A stretch of 64,000 nucleotides of DNA, from positions 68,686,828 to 68,750,827 of the forward strand of contig CM055274.1 of the NCBI GenBank assembly GCA_029237695.1, given 5' to 3'. This document shows, piece by piece, positions 38,601-42,681 of the stretch (its first letter is position 1; the number at the start of each line of letters is the position of its first letter). The position numbers and the translations under genes were made by a program. The stretch is from Conchocele bisecta. Lineage: Eukaryota > Mollusca > Bivalvia > Lucinida > Thyasiridae. The notes below the pieces were generated by a model that worked only from the letters and a program-made list of their open reading frames with translations, did not search any database and had not been told where the DNA came from.

Positions 38601-41600
38601 CGCGAAAACTTAACATTGAAAATGGCTAAGGTCGACTGCGCGGAAAAAAATGGTGAAGTTAAAAAAAAAGTAACATGTTGGATGTGATATGTGGTGGGTA
38701 CCCCTTGATTATGAAGCTGTGAAAGTTTTGGTGGTCCTAGGTGGTACAGTACGAAAGAAATGGACTTAAATACGAAAACTTAACATTGTAAACGCGAAAA
38801 CTTAACATTGAAAATGGCTAAGTCGATTACGCGGAAAAAATGGGTGAAGTTAAAAAAAAGGTAACATGTTGGATAGTGATATGTGGTGGGCACCCCTTGA
38901 TTATGAAGCTGTGAAAGTTTGGTGGTCCTAGGTGGTACAGTAACAAAGAAATGGACTCAAACACGAAAACTTAACATTGATTGTGGACGCCGCCCGCCGC
39001 CCGCCGCCCGACTACAGGTATGACTACACATAATAATCTCAATGAACTGGCGGCAACAAAATAAATTTGAGGCTTCAAAATGTGCGGCTATTTTATTTTT
39101 AAACAAATTTTATTCATAAATGTGTTGAATGATTGATTCGGTTTTCACGTCTGATCAACAACGCGGGAAGCACCATACATTCTCCACTGAACTTAACCTT
39201 TCCTACTGTTGACGGAAACTGTCGTCTGCTGTTTTTCATTTTTGCTTTAATTCTTAACAAAAAAACTGGTTTTGACAGCAATTGAGAATCGTCTCCACTG
39301 GAGACGATTCTTATGTGCTGTCAAAACCAGGTTTTTGTCGAGAAATATTGAAAATAAAACATTTCCAGCAGACGACAACATTTAATTCAGCGTAGTAAGG
39401 GTTAAACAAAAACTTCCAGCAAAGAAAAGACAGAAACCTGATACGGTGCCAAGCACTATTACTACATCGAATAACGTGGCCCCTGGTGTGAATCCCAGTA
39501 AGAAAGGAATCCCCAAGGATGGATTCATCGTTAAAGACCTTTCTATCCTCCCCTTAATTAACCCTTTCAATGCTATAGACCATAAAGCCAACATTGTAAA
39601 CACTGTAGATCCAGACGAGCCGGCTCAATGCGACGTCTCCTCCGGATCTGCAGTATTTGTCAGTATTTGTATAAATACCCCTAATCCGACTATAAATGAA
39701 ACGTGAGCATGGTATTGGCTTCAATGTCAGATATTTAGGGGCGAAATGGTTAAAGAGACCTTGATTGTAGATGAAATGAATCAGTTAATTTGATTTATTG
39801 ATGTTATGTTGATGACCTACATTCTCAGGCTCGACGCCGATGTCCTCGCAGAACTTCTCCATGCCGTCGGGGCCGAGAGTGTCCTCCCCCGGGGCGGTGT
39901 ACTCATGGAACCAGGCGATACATTGCTTCGTGCTGAACCCCGGCATCGGGCGGCTGTTACGCGACCTGTACACATGGACATTATCATGATACAAGCTCTG
40001 TATTGGCCGAATACGTACCGACTGATAACATAATGTTGTATCAGGCAGTGACCCGATACGAATATCCGTTTCATTGGGGGAATGGTGTCACATGACATTA
40101 CCAAATGACATCAGAGTAATGACACAACATAAACAAGTCTGCATTCTCTTCAACGAAAACCACGTCATCATTTCTCATTATGAAGCATAACATATTACCT
40201 GATAACTTGATATCCAAAGACACTAGCATGGTATTCATGGTGTGCGGTGTGCTAATAACCCTTTCAACACTAGATACCTTGTTCCTAATATTTGCAAACA
40301 GTGTAGATCATGATGAGCTGGCTCGTAATGAGCCGCCTCTGACATCAAGATCTGCACCATTTGTGGACATTTGATTTTTTTTGGCAAAATTACATGTACC
40401 CCGTTTTCTGCATAATGAAACAGTTTCAAACATAACAGGAAATGGCACGTGTCAGTTATTCCAAGCATGAAGAAAGCTGAAAGTGAAATAGAGAATTCTG
40501 CAGGTCCTGAACGGACCTCGTGGCCGAGTCTGTTGATCTGGAACTACACTGGTCACTAAAGTAGTTAAGTTAATGTTTGTAAATAGTGTAGCTCCAAATG
40601 AGCTGGCTTGTAATGAGCCGTGTCATCAGGAGCTACACTATTTGTGCAAAGGTTTAAAGTTTTAATAAAAATCACCCCCTTTTCATATTAACTAGAAATG
40701 AGCCCTGTCGGCACACTAATGCCCCCGCTGGCAGCCAGGGAAAATGAGGCACATTTGAAAACATAGTGCCAGAGAAGCGTGGATTTGTCACAGCATGAAA
40801 GCAGACTATCAGAGTAATGTGTGTGTGGAATGTTAAGCAGATCCAGGCAAGGAAAGCGACATTATAAGACACTTACCTGAGTTTGAACGAACCAAGTATG
40901 TGACCTTGACCCTGGGCTTAGTGGGGGCAGGACGATCATGGAATTTTCACAGAGTGGTAGAGGACCATTAGAGCAATGCATGTGTGAAATATCAAGCAGA
41001 TCCGTGCAAGGAAACAGAAATTATAAGATATTTACCCGAGCGTAAGGTTTCGAATGCATTAAGTATGTGACCTTGACCCTGGGCTAAACGGGGGCGGGAC
41101 GATCATGAATTTGTCACAGGGCGATAGCAATGCATGTGTGAAATATCCAGCAGATCCAATCAAGGAAACCTGAGCATTAAGCTTTCGAACGCACAAAGTA
41201 TGTGACCTTGACCCTGGGCTTAGCGGGGGCGGTATGATCGTGAATTTGTCACAGGGTGGTAGAGGACCATTAGAGCAATGTGTGTGTGAAATATCAAGCA
41301 GATCCGTGTAAGGAAACATAAGACATTTACCCGAGCGTTAAGGTTTCGGGACGTACAGGACGTACGGATGGCAGTAACACGATATGCCCCCCTCACCATT
41401 TGGTGGCACAGGCATAAATAATTAAAATAGAAATAGAATAATCCATTCCAGTTACCGTACTTAGGGGTGAAAGTGTTAATTTGAAGTGGGAAATGCAAGT
41501 TTAGTATGCATTACATAGTAAAATAGCTGCAAATTGCAAGTAAAAATTAGACTCCCTGGTTCAAGAGGACCCAACCCTGATAATCTGATCATTGTAAAGA

Positions 41601-41984
41601 ATTGGTATAAACATATTATATGTGGCTGTTACTAAAGAAATAGGGCTTATGCTATTTATGACCAGTGTAGCTCCTGATCACTTAGCACACCCCTGTAGCC
41701 TGATAATGATCTATATTGCTTGTTAGAAACATGACTGGCATTTCATTGATGGAATGGCACACAGTGCAGATCCTGATCAGACAGTGAAGATGCACAGGCT
41801 GATCTGGATCTACACTGGTAGCACCCATAAGCCCCATCTCTCCAGTCACAATCACATATTAGCTTACAATTTCCATAAATTTTTGCAAAGAGCTTAAGAC
41901 TTACCACGAACATTGTGAGTATTTGGCCTTTTTGGATTTCGATTCTTCGAATGTCGGAGAAGTTCTTTTACGCCTTGGCGGCAT
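2560..41984 (-). CDS. DCUN1D5: DCUN1D4/5-like cullin neddylation factor gene (six exons seen, 3' end outside window)
   Basis: DCN1-like proteins bind cullins and the NEDD8 E2 through a PONY domain and promote cullin neddylation, switching on cullin-RING ubiquitin ligases. Six exons read directly on the minus strand join in frame: 41984-41905, 39965-39821, 26136-26045, 8173-8065, 6875-6771, 2662-2560, giving 211 complete codons plus the first base of a Trp codon. The N terminus ([10 protein letters not shown], then KSKKAK) is basic like the nuclear signal of DCUN1D3-5, and there is no UBA domain, which separates it from DCUN1D1/2. PONY motifs include [13 protein letters not shown] (about 62-75), [12 protein letters not shown] (97-108), [18 protein letters not shown], and NKDQW to YDEDGA (185-211). 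Two of the three cullin-binding 'DAD patch' residues of the family are present (Asp187, Ala211); the third would be in the unseen last exon. DCUN1D5 fits slightly better than DCUN1D4 from memory, but the choice is an inference. Introns, 5' to 3', are about 1.9, 13.7, 17.9, 1.2 and 4.1 kb. Confidence 0.95.
2861..2999. repeat. Two adjacent long hairpins
   Basis: 2861-2925 has arms AACATGCTGTCCGGCTAC and GTAGCCGGACAGCATGTT, with an inner GCACACT...AGTGTGC stem. 2944-2999 has arms ATTTTGAGATGATATTGATG and CGTCAATATCATCTCAAAAT. Both sit immediately left of the mariner-type element. Confidence 0.8.
3018..4126. mobile_element. Mariner-type DNA element, non-autonomous or decayed (1109 bp)
   Basis: Terminal inverted repeats of about 26 bp (CGAGGGTGGGTCAATAAGTA, then GTGTCAC; right end GTGACACTACCTATTGACCC, then ACCCTCG) differ at one base and are flanked by TA on both sides (3016-3017, 4127-4128). 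GTGGGTCAATAAGTA-type ends with a TA target duplication are characteristic of Tc1/mariner elements. No transposase motifs (for example WxPxELxxRxxE or HDNARPH) are readable in any frame, so this looks internally replaced or badly decayed. Confidence 0.8.
4750..4815 (-). repeat. tRNA-like SINE head
   Basis: Read on the minus strand, an A-box-like TGACCTAGGGCTTAGAA (4811-4795) is followed about 25 nt later by a B-box-like GTGGGTTCAAAC (4770-4759), with tRNA-like spacing. No intact cloverleaf or CCA context was verified, so a tRNA-derived repeat is more likely than a functional tRNA gene. Confidence 0.5.
5163..6320. repeat. Block of GAGAATCGTCT hairpin and CGCGTTTTCGC repeats
   Basis: 5163-5190 carries GAGAATCGTCT...CGATTCTC. 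5330-6320 is rich in CTCGCGTTTTTGCGATCTCG and its complement, with ATGCGTGTTGGA-type palindromic pieces. The stretch at about 5383-5465 (from CACCATCAGGTG through GACCGAAAATGATGTCGCAA) recurs at about 57590-57670, so this is a dispersed repeat. It lies inside the hAT-like element. Confidence 0.65.
5696..5968. repeat. MITE with CAGGCCCGTAGCC ends
   Basis: Thirteen-base perfect terminal inverted repeats CAGGCCCGTAGCC / GGCTACGGGCCTG enclose 273 bp with G-runs and a GGGGGTCCAGGGGCATGCCC stretch. It resembles the widespread 'gcgtagcca' class of invertebrate MITEs. No clear target duplication. Confidence 0.75.
6771..6875 (-). CDS. DCUN1D5: DCUN1D exon 5 (residues 143-177)
   Basis: Acceptor CTACTTTACAG| and donor |GTAAGT bound exactly 35 codons beginning [20 protein letters not shown] and including [13 protein letters not shown]. 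It is in phase 0 on both sides and lies only 117 bp outside the right end of the hAT-like element at 4193-6654. Confidence 0.95.
7184..7355. repeat. MITE, TGTGGCTGT family (shorter copy)
   Basis: TTGTGGCTGTAACTGGAGAA plus ATGGGGC on the left and CCCATAAGCCCCCACATTTG on the right are inverted, as in 677-930. The inner hairpin is degraded to CAGGAGCTACACTGG. Confidence 0.6.
7622..7995. repeat. MITE with CAGKGGC(G/T)TAGCCAGG ends and TATAC duplication
   Basis: The left end CAGGGGCTTAGCCAGG and the complement of the right end, CAGTGGCGTAGCCAGG, differ at two positions. TATAC flanks both sides (7617-7621 and 7996-8000). The interior has GGGGGGTCTGGGGGCTTCCC and a CGTACGCACGTGCG run. It is non-coding. 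Confidence 0.7.
8065..8173 (-). CDS. DCUN1D5: DCUN1D exon 4 (residues 106-142)
   Basis: Acceptor TTTCTTTCAG| and donor |GTAAGT bound the exon. The peptide begins [18 protein letters not shown] and includes [13 protein letters not shown], which matches the DCUN1D5 segment CDCTEKL...[13 protein letters not shown] as known for the family. It ends in phase 0. Confidence 0.95.
8363..8643. repeat. Dispersed repeat, single-unit copy (related to 23142-23990)
   Basis: Starting GAACAATTTAACAAGGCCAC and running through GGGGCATAACTGCGGATGG to GTAGTTCGCCGG, it is nearly identical to 23142-23418. Here only one core unit is present, whereas the second locus has two. Confidence 0.8.
8652..8896. repeat. Diverged tandem duplication (~159 bp period)
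   Basis: GATACACTGTCTGCCGTGAC begins at 8652 and 8811. Both copies keep AAGACTTACCAGTT, which on the minus strand reads AACTGGTAAGTCTT, a good splice-donor match. No coding exon ending at either could be recognised. Confidence 0.6.
9116..9470. repeat. Tandem repeat, ~135-bp period, about 2.5 copies
   Basis: AACCTTTCGCAAGGTC-like sequence followed by AACTACTGTATGAATTA occurs at about 9148, 9282 and 9418, with a weaker echo near 9650 (AGCCTTTCGCAAAGCCAGCC). The stretch 9480-10077 that follows is A/T-rich with homopolymers and no readable gene. It may be 5' sequence of the LINE at 10078. Confidence 0.7.
10078..10547 (+). pseudogene. L1-type LINE ORF2 relic, piece 1 (endonuclease)
   Basis: The frame opens with [20 protein letters not shown] and shows the apurinic/apyrimidinic-type endonuclease signatures of L1-clade ORF2: LNCQG near residue 10, QDTHF near 38, VCLYGPN near 109 and LCGDFN near 138. 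ORF2 in this clade encodes endonuclease plus reverse transcriptase for target-primed retrotransposition. Homology stops abruptly at Asn (10548), where an ACAAGA-hairpin element begins, and the same reading continues at about 12448. The relic is truncated and interrupted, so not functional. Confidence 0.9.
10547..12447. mobile_element. Tandem-repeat (Helentron/pearl-like) element inserted in the LINE
   Basis: It starts ACAAGA plus hairpin AGGCCCAAATGGGCCT (10552-10567), then GCTCACCT. It carries about 3.5 copies of a ~442-bp core (GAACAAATCTGAAACAGC at about 10812, 11256, 11697, 12139) and a GGAC/ACGG-type microsatellite (12365-12420), ending ACAATAGCTCACATGA. It splits the LINE frame cleanly. 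The open frames inside (for example at 11255 and 11695) are repeated once per core unit and are not genes. Confidence 0.8.
12448..12617 (+). pseudogene. L1-type LINE ORF2 relic, piece 2
   Basis: After the first insertion the frame resumes with [13 protein letters not shown]. One base slip follows, then [20 protein letters not shown] and [17 protein letters not shown], the conserved end of the L1 endonuclease. It stops at 12617 where the next ACAAGA element starts. Confidence 0.85.
13211..15028. mobile_element. Doubly nested element, GCTCACCTGA family with ~440-bp cores
   Basis: ACAAGAGGGCCATGATGGCC (hairpin GGGCC-ATGAT-GGCCC) then GCTCACCTGA; it ends CATGAGCAGGCGAGCTA. Cores of 427-442 bp recur (CCATTTTAACAACTTTGAAA at about 13421, 13848, 14290, 14730). 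It sits 54 bp inside the GTCGCGCC element. The better preserved sister is 19949-21590. Confidence 0.8.
15884..15943. repeat. TACG microsatellite
   Basis: This is a run of TACG/CATACGTACG units between TTAACCGGCCACACG and GCCAAAGTGCCGACTATAT, at the position where other members of the family carry ACGG units. Confidence 0.85.
17266..17761 (+). pseudogene. L1-type LINE ORF2 relic, piece 3 (linker to RT)
   Basis: The reading continues immediately after the 4.65-kb insertion with [19 protein letters not shown], the terminal endonuclease motif containing the catalytic [18 protein letters not shown] and a Lys/Glu-rich linker follow. Frame slips occur near 17546-17630. The text [20 protein letters not shown] then stops at 17757-17761, before the reverse transcriptase core. 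No RT motifs follow, so the relic is 3'-truncated. Confidence 0.85.
17762..18060. other. Unassigned sequence between LINE relic and repeat composite
   Basis: This is AT-rich sequence after the last readable LINE codons. It could be decayed LINE (a few ORF2-like words, no RT motifs) but nothing firm can be read. Confidence 0.4.
18061..19811. mobile_element. Composite tandem-repeat element (ACAAGAAACGAGG + ACTAGATGGCC starts)
   Basis: An 84-bp head beginning ACAAGAAACGAGGCAAAGCC is followed by a second head ACTAGATGGCCGTGGCCTGC (18145). Five units of ~150 bp follow (CGCGCTTTCCGCAAGCAGGT at about 18293, 18443, 18590, 18738, 18890), then a ~190-bp array (19140-19811). Open frames on both strands across 18240-19105 repeat with the unit and are not genes. 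Confidence 0.8.
19140..19811. repeat. ~190-bp tandem array (ACATGTTGGATAGT units)
   Basis: ACATGTTGGATAGT(G/T)(A/G)TATGTGG...CCTAGGTGGTACAGTACC...CGAAAACTTAACATTG recurs at about 19247, 19438 and 19628. The same unit is arrayed at 35336-37251, 37781-39012 and 50210-50980. Confidence 0.85.
19812..22505. mobile_element. Composite nested element, repeat of the 18061 arrangement
   Basis: It restarts with ACAAGAAACGAGG (19812), then ACTAGATGGCC (19906), then the GGGCCATGATGGCCC element (19949-21590). After that, core pieces resume (AATAGATATAGTAGATGG, then ~150- and ~190-bp units). A further ACAAGAAACGAGG head is at 22229. The end near 22505 is abrupt (CAAGGTAATGGG then unrelated TTCCATTTAAC), so the terminal part is truncated. 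Confidence 0.7.
19949..21590. mobile_element. Complete Helentron/pearl-like element, GCTCACCTGA family
   Basis: It starts ACAAGAGGGCCATGATGGCC. GCTCACCTGA (19976-19985) is mirrored by TCAGGTGAGC (21579-21588) at the opposite end. It holds about 3.3 cores of ~440 bp (CCATTTT(A/C)ACAA...GAGCATTGTACAT at about 20370, 20812, 21255) and a GACGGACGACGGAC microsatellite (21503-21543). Confidence 0.85.
22506..22745. repeat. MITE-like hairpin sequence
   Basis: 22598-22635 folds as GTGCAGATCC...GGATCTACAC around the palindrome GAGCCGGCTC. The neighbouring GTTGAAAGTGTTAA resembles the TTAACCCTTTCAA ends seen at 39558 and 40255. Confidence 0.5.
23142..24075. mobile_element. Tandem-repeat element with two cores and a terminal hairpin
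   Basis: It begins GAACAATTTAACAAGGCCAC like 8363. Two ~155-bp cores (GAAAAAGGGGCATAA...GTAGTTCGCCGGACAAG) follow, the second split by an insertion at 23518-23927, then a GACAGACGACGGAC microsatellite. A hairpin with arms GGGCCATTTCCATTGTTCT and AGAACAATAGAAATGGTCCC (24027-24070) closes it. Confidence 0.75.
23518..23927. mobile_element. Small complete Helentron-like insertion (410 bp) with in-window empty site
   Basis: It starts (A)CTAGATGGTCGGTAAATCCGA with hairpin GTCGG-TAAAT-CCGAC. It contains two short cores (TTCAAGTTGATATCGCAAGC), a GACGGCGGACGACGGAC microsatellite and an end GGGGAGCGTAA. The host unit reads GTATACCGAATA|TGAAGAGAATCGG without the insert at 23346-23370, so both junctions are fixed to within two bases. 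Confidence 0.85.
24176..24545 (+). repeat. tRNA-like SINE
   Basis: The head TTTGTTTGTTTATTGGTGTT is followed by TAACGGCC and a canonical B box inside GGGTTCGATCCCG (24242-24254). The body (GACCTGGTGGCAGGTCC, GGTAAGGATGAATCCCGATC) is related to the SINEs at 37252 and 42755. It appears inserted in a tandem-repeat element whose GACGGACGGACAG and GCCACC...GGTGGCAT end is at about 24580-24640. Confidence 0.65.
24580..24645. mobile_element. Terminus of an ATGCCACC-family element
   Basis: A GACGGACGGACAGACAG microsatellite is followed by TATGCCACCGATAACTACCA and TTGCGGTGGCATAATA, the same hairpin end as the small element at 44145-44314. Confidence 0.65.
24775..25727. mobile_element. Complete Helentron/pearl-like element, ATGTCTCCCCC family
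   Basis: It starts (A)CTAGAGGATTG with hairpin TTTTT-CAGAC-AAAAA. ATGTCTCCCCC at 24802-24812 is mirrored by GGGGGAGACAT at 25716-25726. About 4.5 cores of 161-163 bp recur (AACTGAAATACATTTGGAGA at about 24971, 25134, 25296, 25457), then GACGGACGGACAGACAGACG. The ~162-bp core and microsatellite match the described bivalve pearl layout. Confidence 0.85.
25730..26044. other. Intron sequence left of exon 3
   Basis: This is unique-looking intronic sequence with no repeat termini or second exon seen. Confidence 0.5.
26045..26136 (-). CDS. DCUN1D5: DCUN1D exon 3 (residues 76-105)
   Basis: Acceptor TTTATTACAG| and donor |GTAAGA bound 92 bp that encode [18 protein letters not shown] followed by [12 protein letters not shown]. 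It leaves CA, which joins A of the next exon to make Gln106. This is the helix-rich segment after the EF-hand-like start of the PONY domain. Confidence 0.95.
26137..26487. other. Intron sequence right of exon 3
   Basis: No coding signal other than chance frames. A short GCCAGAGGGGTCTGGGGGCA piece (26415-26434) resembles the 'gtagcca' MITE class. Confidence 0.5.
27060..27480. repeat. Three diverged AAATGGCGGCCATTTT hairpin units
   Basis: AAATGGCGGCCATTTTCCAA (27080), AAATGGCTGCCATTTTCAAA (27256) and AAATGGTGGAAATTTCAAAA (27429) each lead into ATGGCCG(C/T)(A/C)AAAA and a TTAAC/ACCGCTATTAAC-like segment. The period is about 175 bp. They are located in the left subterminal zone of the TIR transposon. 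Confidence 0.65.
27881..29442 (+). pseudogene. Decayed transposon-borne protein of the invertebrate 'EADTRL ... LHAF..CDSTSAF' family
   Basis: Conserved words appear in order but in shifting frames. [20 protein letters not shown] and [18 protein letters not shown] (27975-28112) come first. [13 protein letters not shown] then [19 protein letters not shown] sequence follows (28290-28420, read as [15 protein letters not shown]). A stop at 28450 and a shift lead to [19 protein letters not shown] (28601-28657), [15 protein letters not shown] (28683-28727) and [20 protein letters not shown] (28838-28897). A shift after CDSTSAF precedes [35 protein letters not shown] and an acidic tail. This order matches a large uncharacterised family amplified in corals and molluscs, known to me from memory. 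Its biochemical role is not established. Stops and shifts make this copy a pseudogene. Its position between clean TIRs suggests the family is transposon-encoded. Confidence 0.8.
29480..30470. repeat. Tandem repeats (~225-275 bp) with embedded GT/GCGT microsatellite
   Basis: CATTATGTAACTGTATGT preceded by ATCAAGAAC and GGACA recurs at about 29655, 29866 and 30140. GATGTTGTGGGGATTGTC is at 30031 and 30256, and TTAATTACCTTG at 29810, 30085 and 30312. A GTGTGTGCGTGCGTACGTACGTA-type stretch (29880-29945) accounts for a spurious histidine-threonine open frame on the minus strand. Confidence 0.8.
31229..32150. repeat. ~167-bp core array of the inner element, copy 1
   Basis: TATGTGACCTTGACCCTGGG-like starts at about 31229, 31397, 31564, 31730 and 31897, each followed by GGCACAGGGCGGTAGAGGAC. 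The last unit (32030 on) is heavily decayed. Chance frames on the minus strand repeat with the unit. Confidence 0.85.
32241..32357. repeat. Foldback insertion between two GGAC microsatellites
   Basis: Outer arms TACGAATGAATACTTG and CAAGTACCCATTCGTG enclose CTTGTTGGGTTTTTA / AAAAATACCCAACAAG. An identical structure occupies 48671-48796 in the second copy, so it predates the duplication. Confidence 0.75.
32598..32651. repeat. Perfect 23-bp-arm hairpin
   Basis: Arms beginning ATTGACTAGTGAGCCATAGA and ending GGCTCACTAGTCAAT pair perfectly across an 8-nt loop (32621-32628). The same hairpin, base for base, is at 49038-49091. Confidence 0.9.
32690..33396. repeat. AT-rich tandem repeat (GCTACTGGAGCCCAGAAT units)
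   Basis: Units with A-runs, CTACTGGAGCCCAGAAT, TAGTCCTATATTTATCTAC and ACAGTTTACGGAAATGTAAT begin at about 32770, 32910 and 33165. They are repeated at 51049-51900. No coding potential. Confidence 0.8.
33397..35335. mobile_element. Composite element array (~150-bp units), two heads
   Basis: ACAAGAAACGAGGCAAAGCC heads lie at 33397 and about 33957, each followed ~85 bp later by ACTAGATGGCCGTGGCC and a GGACGGACG microsatellite. About ten ~150-bp units (CGCGCTTTCCGCAAGCAGGT) follow, with rising numbers of indels between 34500 and 34830. Frames on both strands track the unit and are not genes. Confidence 0.8.
35336..37251. repeat. ~190-bp tandem array with GC-rich element termini
   Basis: About nine ACATGTTGGATAGT units. 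At 35940-36047 and 37130-37208 the array contains a GCCGCCCGCCCGCC-type run and GGCTTTCGCCAATCCAATAG, then the hairpin AGCCTGGATTTTTTTT / AAAAAACCTGGCT. This is the terminus of the ACAAGAAACGAGG family, after which array units resume. Confidence 0.8.
37252..37774 (+). repeat. SINE inserted in the 190-bp array
   Basis: It starts near GTGAGTGAGTGAGTGAATAG and contains TTTAACGTCCGCTTTTTCTG, a degraded B-box zone (GGGTCAAAGGGGTAGTGTCC), a long A-run (37379-37416), and the tail GATCCCGCCCCGGTGCCTGC with ACGGGG. CCCTTG flanks both sides (37246-37251, 37775-37780), and the host unit CCCCTTGATTATGAAGC is otherwise continuous. Confidence 0.85.
37775..39012. repeat. Mixed ~190-bp and ~150-bp tandem units
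   Basis: The 190-bp unit resumes, is closed by a GCCGCCC terminus and the hairpin at 37905-37942, then three ~150-bp units (37943-38390), then three 190-bp units to 38980. A truncated GCCGCCCGCC terminus (38985-39012) abuts unrelated sequence. 39013-39190 shows no feature. Confidence 0.75.
39193..39405. repeat. Palindromic element flanked by TTAA
   Basis: TTAACCTTTCCTAC with GTCGTCTGCTG on the left and CAGCAGACGAC with GTAGTAAGGGTTAA on the right are inverted. The centre is GAGAATCGTCTCCACTGGAG then ACGATTCTTATGTGC, within GGTTTTGACAGCA/TGCTGTCAAAACC. The left arm recurs at 55018-55060. TTAA at both ends is suggestive of a TTAA-targeting family. Confidence 0.7.
39558..39753. repeat. MITE-like element flanked by TTAA with an internal hairpin
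   Basis: It opens TTAACCCTTTCAATGCTATA and ends GGGGCGAAATGGTTAA. The inner segment GTAGATCCAGACGAGCCGGC matches the hairpin at 22598-22635. Terminal similarity is weak, so the limits are tentative. Confidence 0.5.
39821..39965 (-). CDS. DCUN1D5: DCUN1D exon 2 (residues 27-75)
   Basis: The exon has acceptor TGTACAG| and donor |GTAGGT. The first base completes Trp27 and the exon ends in phase 0 after PEN. It encodes the start of the PONY domain, including [13 protein letters not shown] and [18 protein letters not shown], typical of DCUN1D4/5. Codon use is strikingly GC-rich at third positions (41 of 48 codons end in G or C), unlike the neighbouring exon at 26045-26136 (14 of 30). Confidence 0.95.
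40255..40660. repeat. Two copies of the GTAGATC..GATGAGC hairpin repeat
   Basis: TAACCCTTTCAACACTAG starts the first, with GTGTAGATCATGATGAGCTG paired to GATCTGCAC. The second (40580-40650) has AGTGTAGCTCCAAATGAGCT and CAGGAGCTACACTATTTG. Both are relatives of the hairpins at 826, 22598 and 52575. Confidence 0.65.
40692..41416. mobile_element. Helentron/pearl-like element, ATGCCCCC family
   Basis: It starts (A)CTAGAAATGAGCCCTGTCGG, with ATGCCCCC at 40719-40726. There are three ~136-168-bp cores (GTATGTGACCTTGACCCTGG at about 40895, 41063, 41199), GGACGTACAGGACGTACGGA, and an end ATGCCCCCCTCACCATTTGG with TGGCACAGGCATAAA that is one lesion away from the standard hairpin. Confidence 0.75.
41618..41875. 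repeat. Palindromic MITE, TGTGGCTGT family, 30 bp from exon 1
   Basis: It has the same layout as 677-930: TGTGGCTGTTACTAAAGAAA on the left, CATAAGCCCCATCTCTCCAG on the right, and the inner hairpin GTGCAGATCCTGATCAG...CTGATCTGGATCTACAC. It ends just downstream of the exon 1 donor. Confidence 0.7.
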
Positions 41985-42035
41985 CTGCTCGCTTTGTTGG
42001 ACAGCGGACCCAGATAATTGTCTGTCTTGTAAACT
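41905..42035 (-). CDS. DCUN1D5: DCUN1D exon with start codon (coding 41905-41984, 5' UTR to about 42035)
   Basis: The ATG is at 41984-41982 and encodes residues 1-26 plus two bases of Trp27. The peptide starts [10 protein letters not shown] and has a second basic cluster KSKKAK, a likely nuclear signal. The donor is G|GTAAGT (ACTTAC on the plus strand, 41899-41904). A pyrimidine-rich stretch ending TGTGCAG at 42036-42040 on the minus strand resembles a splice acceptor, so 41985-42035 may be 5' UTR following a further non-coding exon. The transcription start is not identifiable. Confidence 0.9.
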
Positions 42036-42205
42036 CTGCACAAAGGAAGACTATCGGTACATAATAACATGGGCTAATTAATAATCGGCTTATTATTTGA
42101 ATTAATTAACGGTAATAACTTTGCAAGCATTGTATGATTAAGTAAATTGGACAAGACTGATTGCCTGATTTCTAGCAAATTTAGAAAACCTGCTGAGAGG
42201 ACTTT

Positions 42206-42308
42206 ATAAGCAAGGGCCCTAATCATAAGCAAGGGCCCTAATCATAAGCAATAAGCAAGGGCCCTAATCATAAGCAAGGGCCCTAATCATAAGCAAGGGC
42301 CCTAATCT
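42206..42308. repeat. Minisatellite, AAGCAAGGGCCCTAATCAT units
   Basis: Five to six copies of an 18-19-bp unit containing GGGCCC lie in tandem, one with an extra AAGCAAT. They lie about 170 bp upstream of the DCUN1D 5' UTR exon. Confidence 0.9.
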
Positions 42309-42502
42309 AGGTCCTGGCACTAAGCCAAGAGAAAACAGTATTGGGTATTCTTGGCCAATTGAGGCCAACATTGGGTTTTCACGAGGAAGACTCACCAGAG
42401 AATTTAGTCTGTGGAAGAGAAATCCTGATATATTTCCTTTATCCAGTATGCCTGGTTTCCTCCAGCACTGAATGACAAGGCTTCTGAAAAAAACAACAAC
42501 AA

Positions 42503-42677
42503 CTAGAAATGTGGCCTGTCGGCACATGAATGCCCCCGCTGACAGCCAAAGAAAATGTGAAATGTGAAGCAGATCCGAGCAAGGAAACAGAAATTATAAG
42601 CCGTTTACCCGAGCGTTAAGGTTTCGGTACGTACGCAACACTATATGCCCCCCTCACCATTCGGTGGCGGGGGCATA
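42503..42677. mobile_element. Miniature ATGCCCCC-family element (175 bp)
   Basis: (A)CTAGAAATGTGGCCTGTCGG head, ATGCCCCC (42530-42537) mirrored by GGGGGCAT (42669-42676), and less than one core between (GCAGATCCGAGCAAGGAAAC). It shows that heads and tails can stand alone without a tandem array. Confidence 0.8.
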
Positions 42678-42681
42678 ATAA

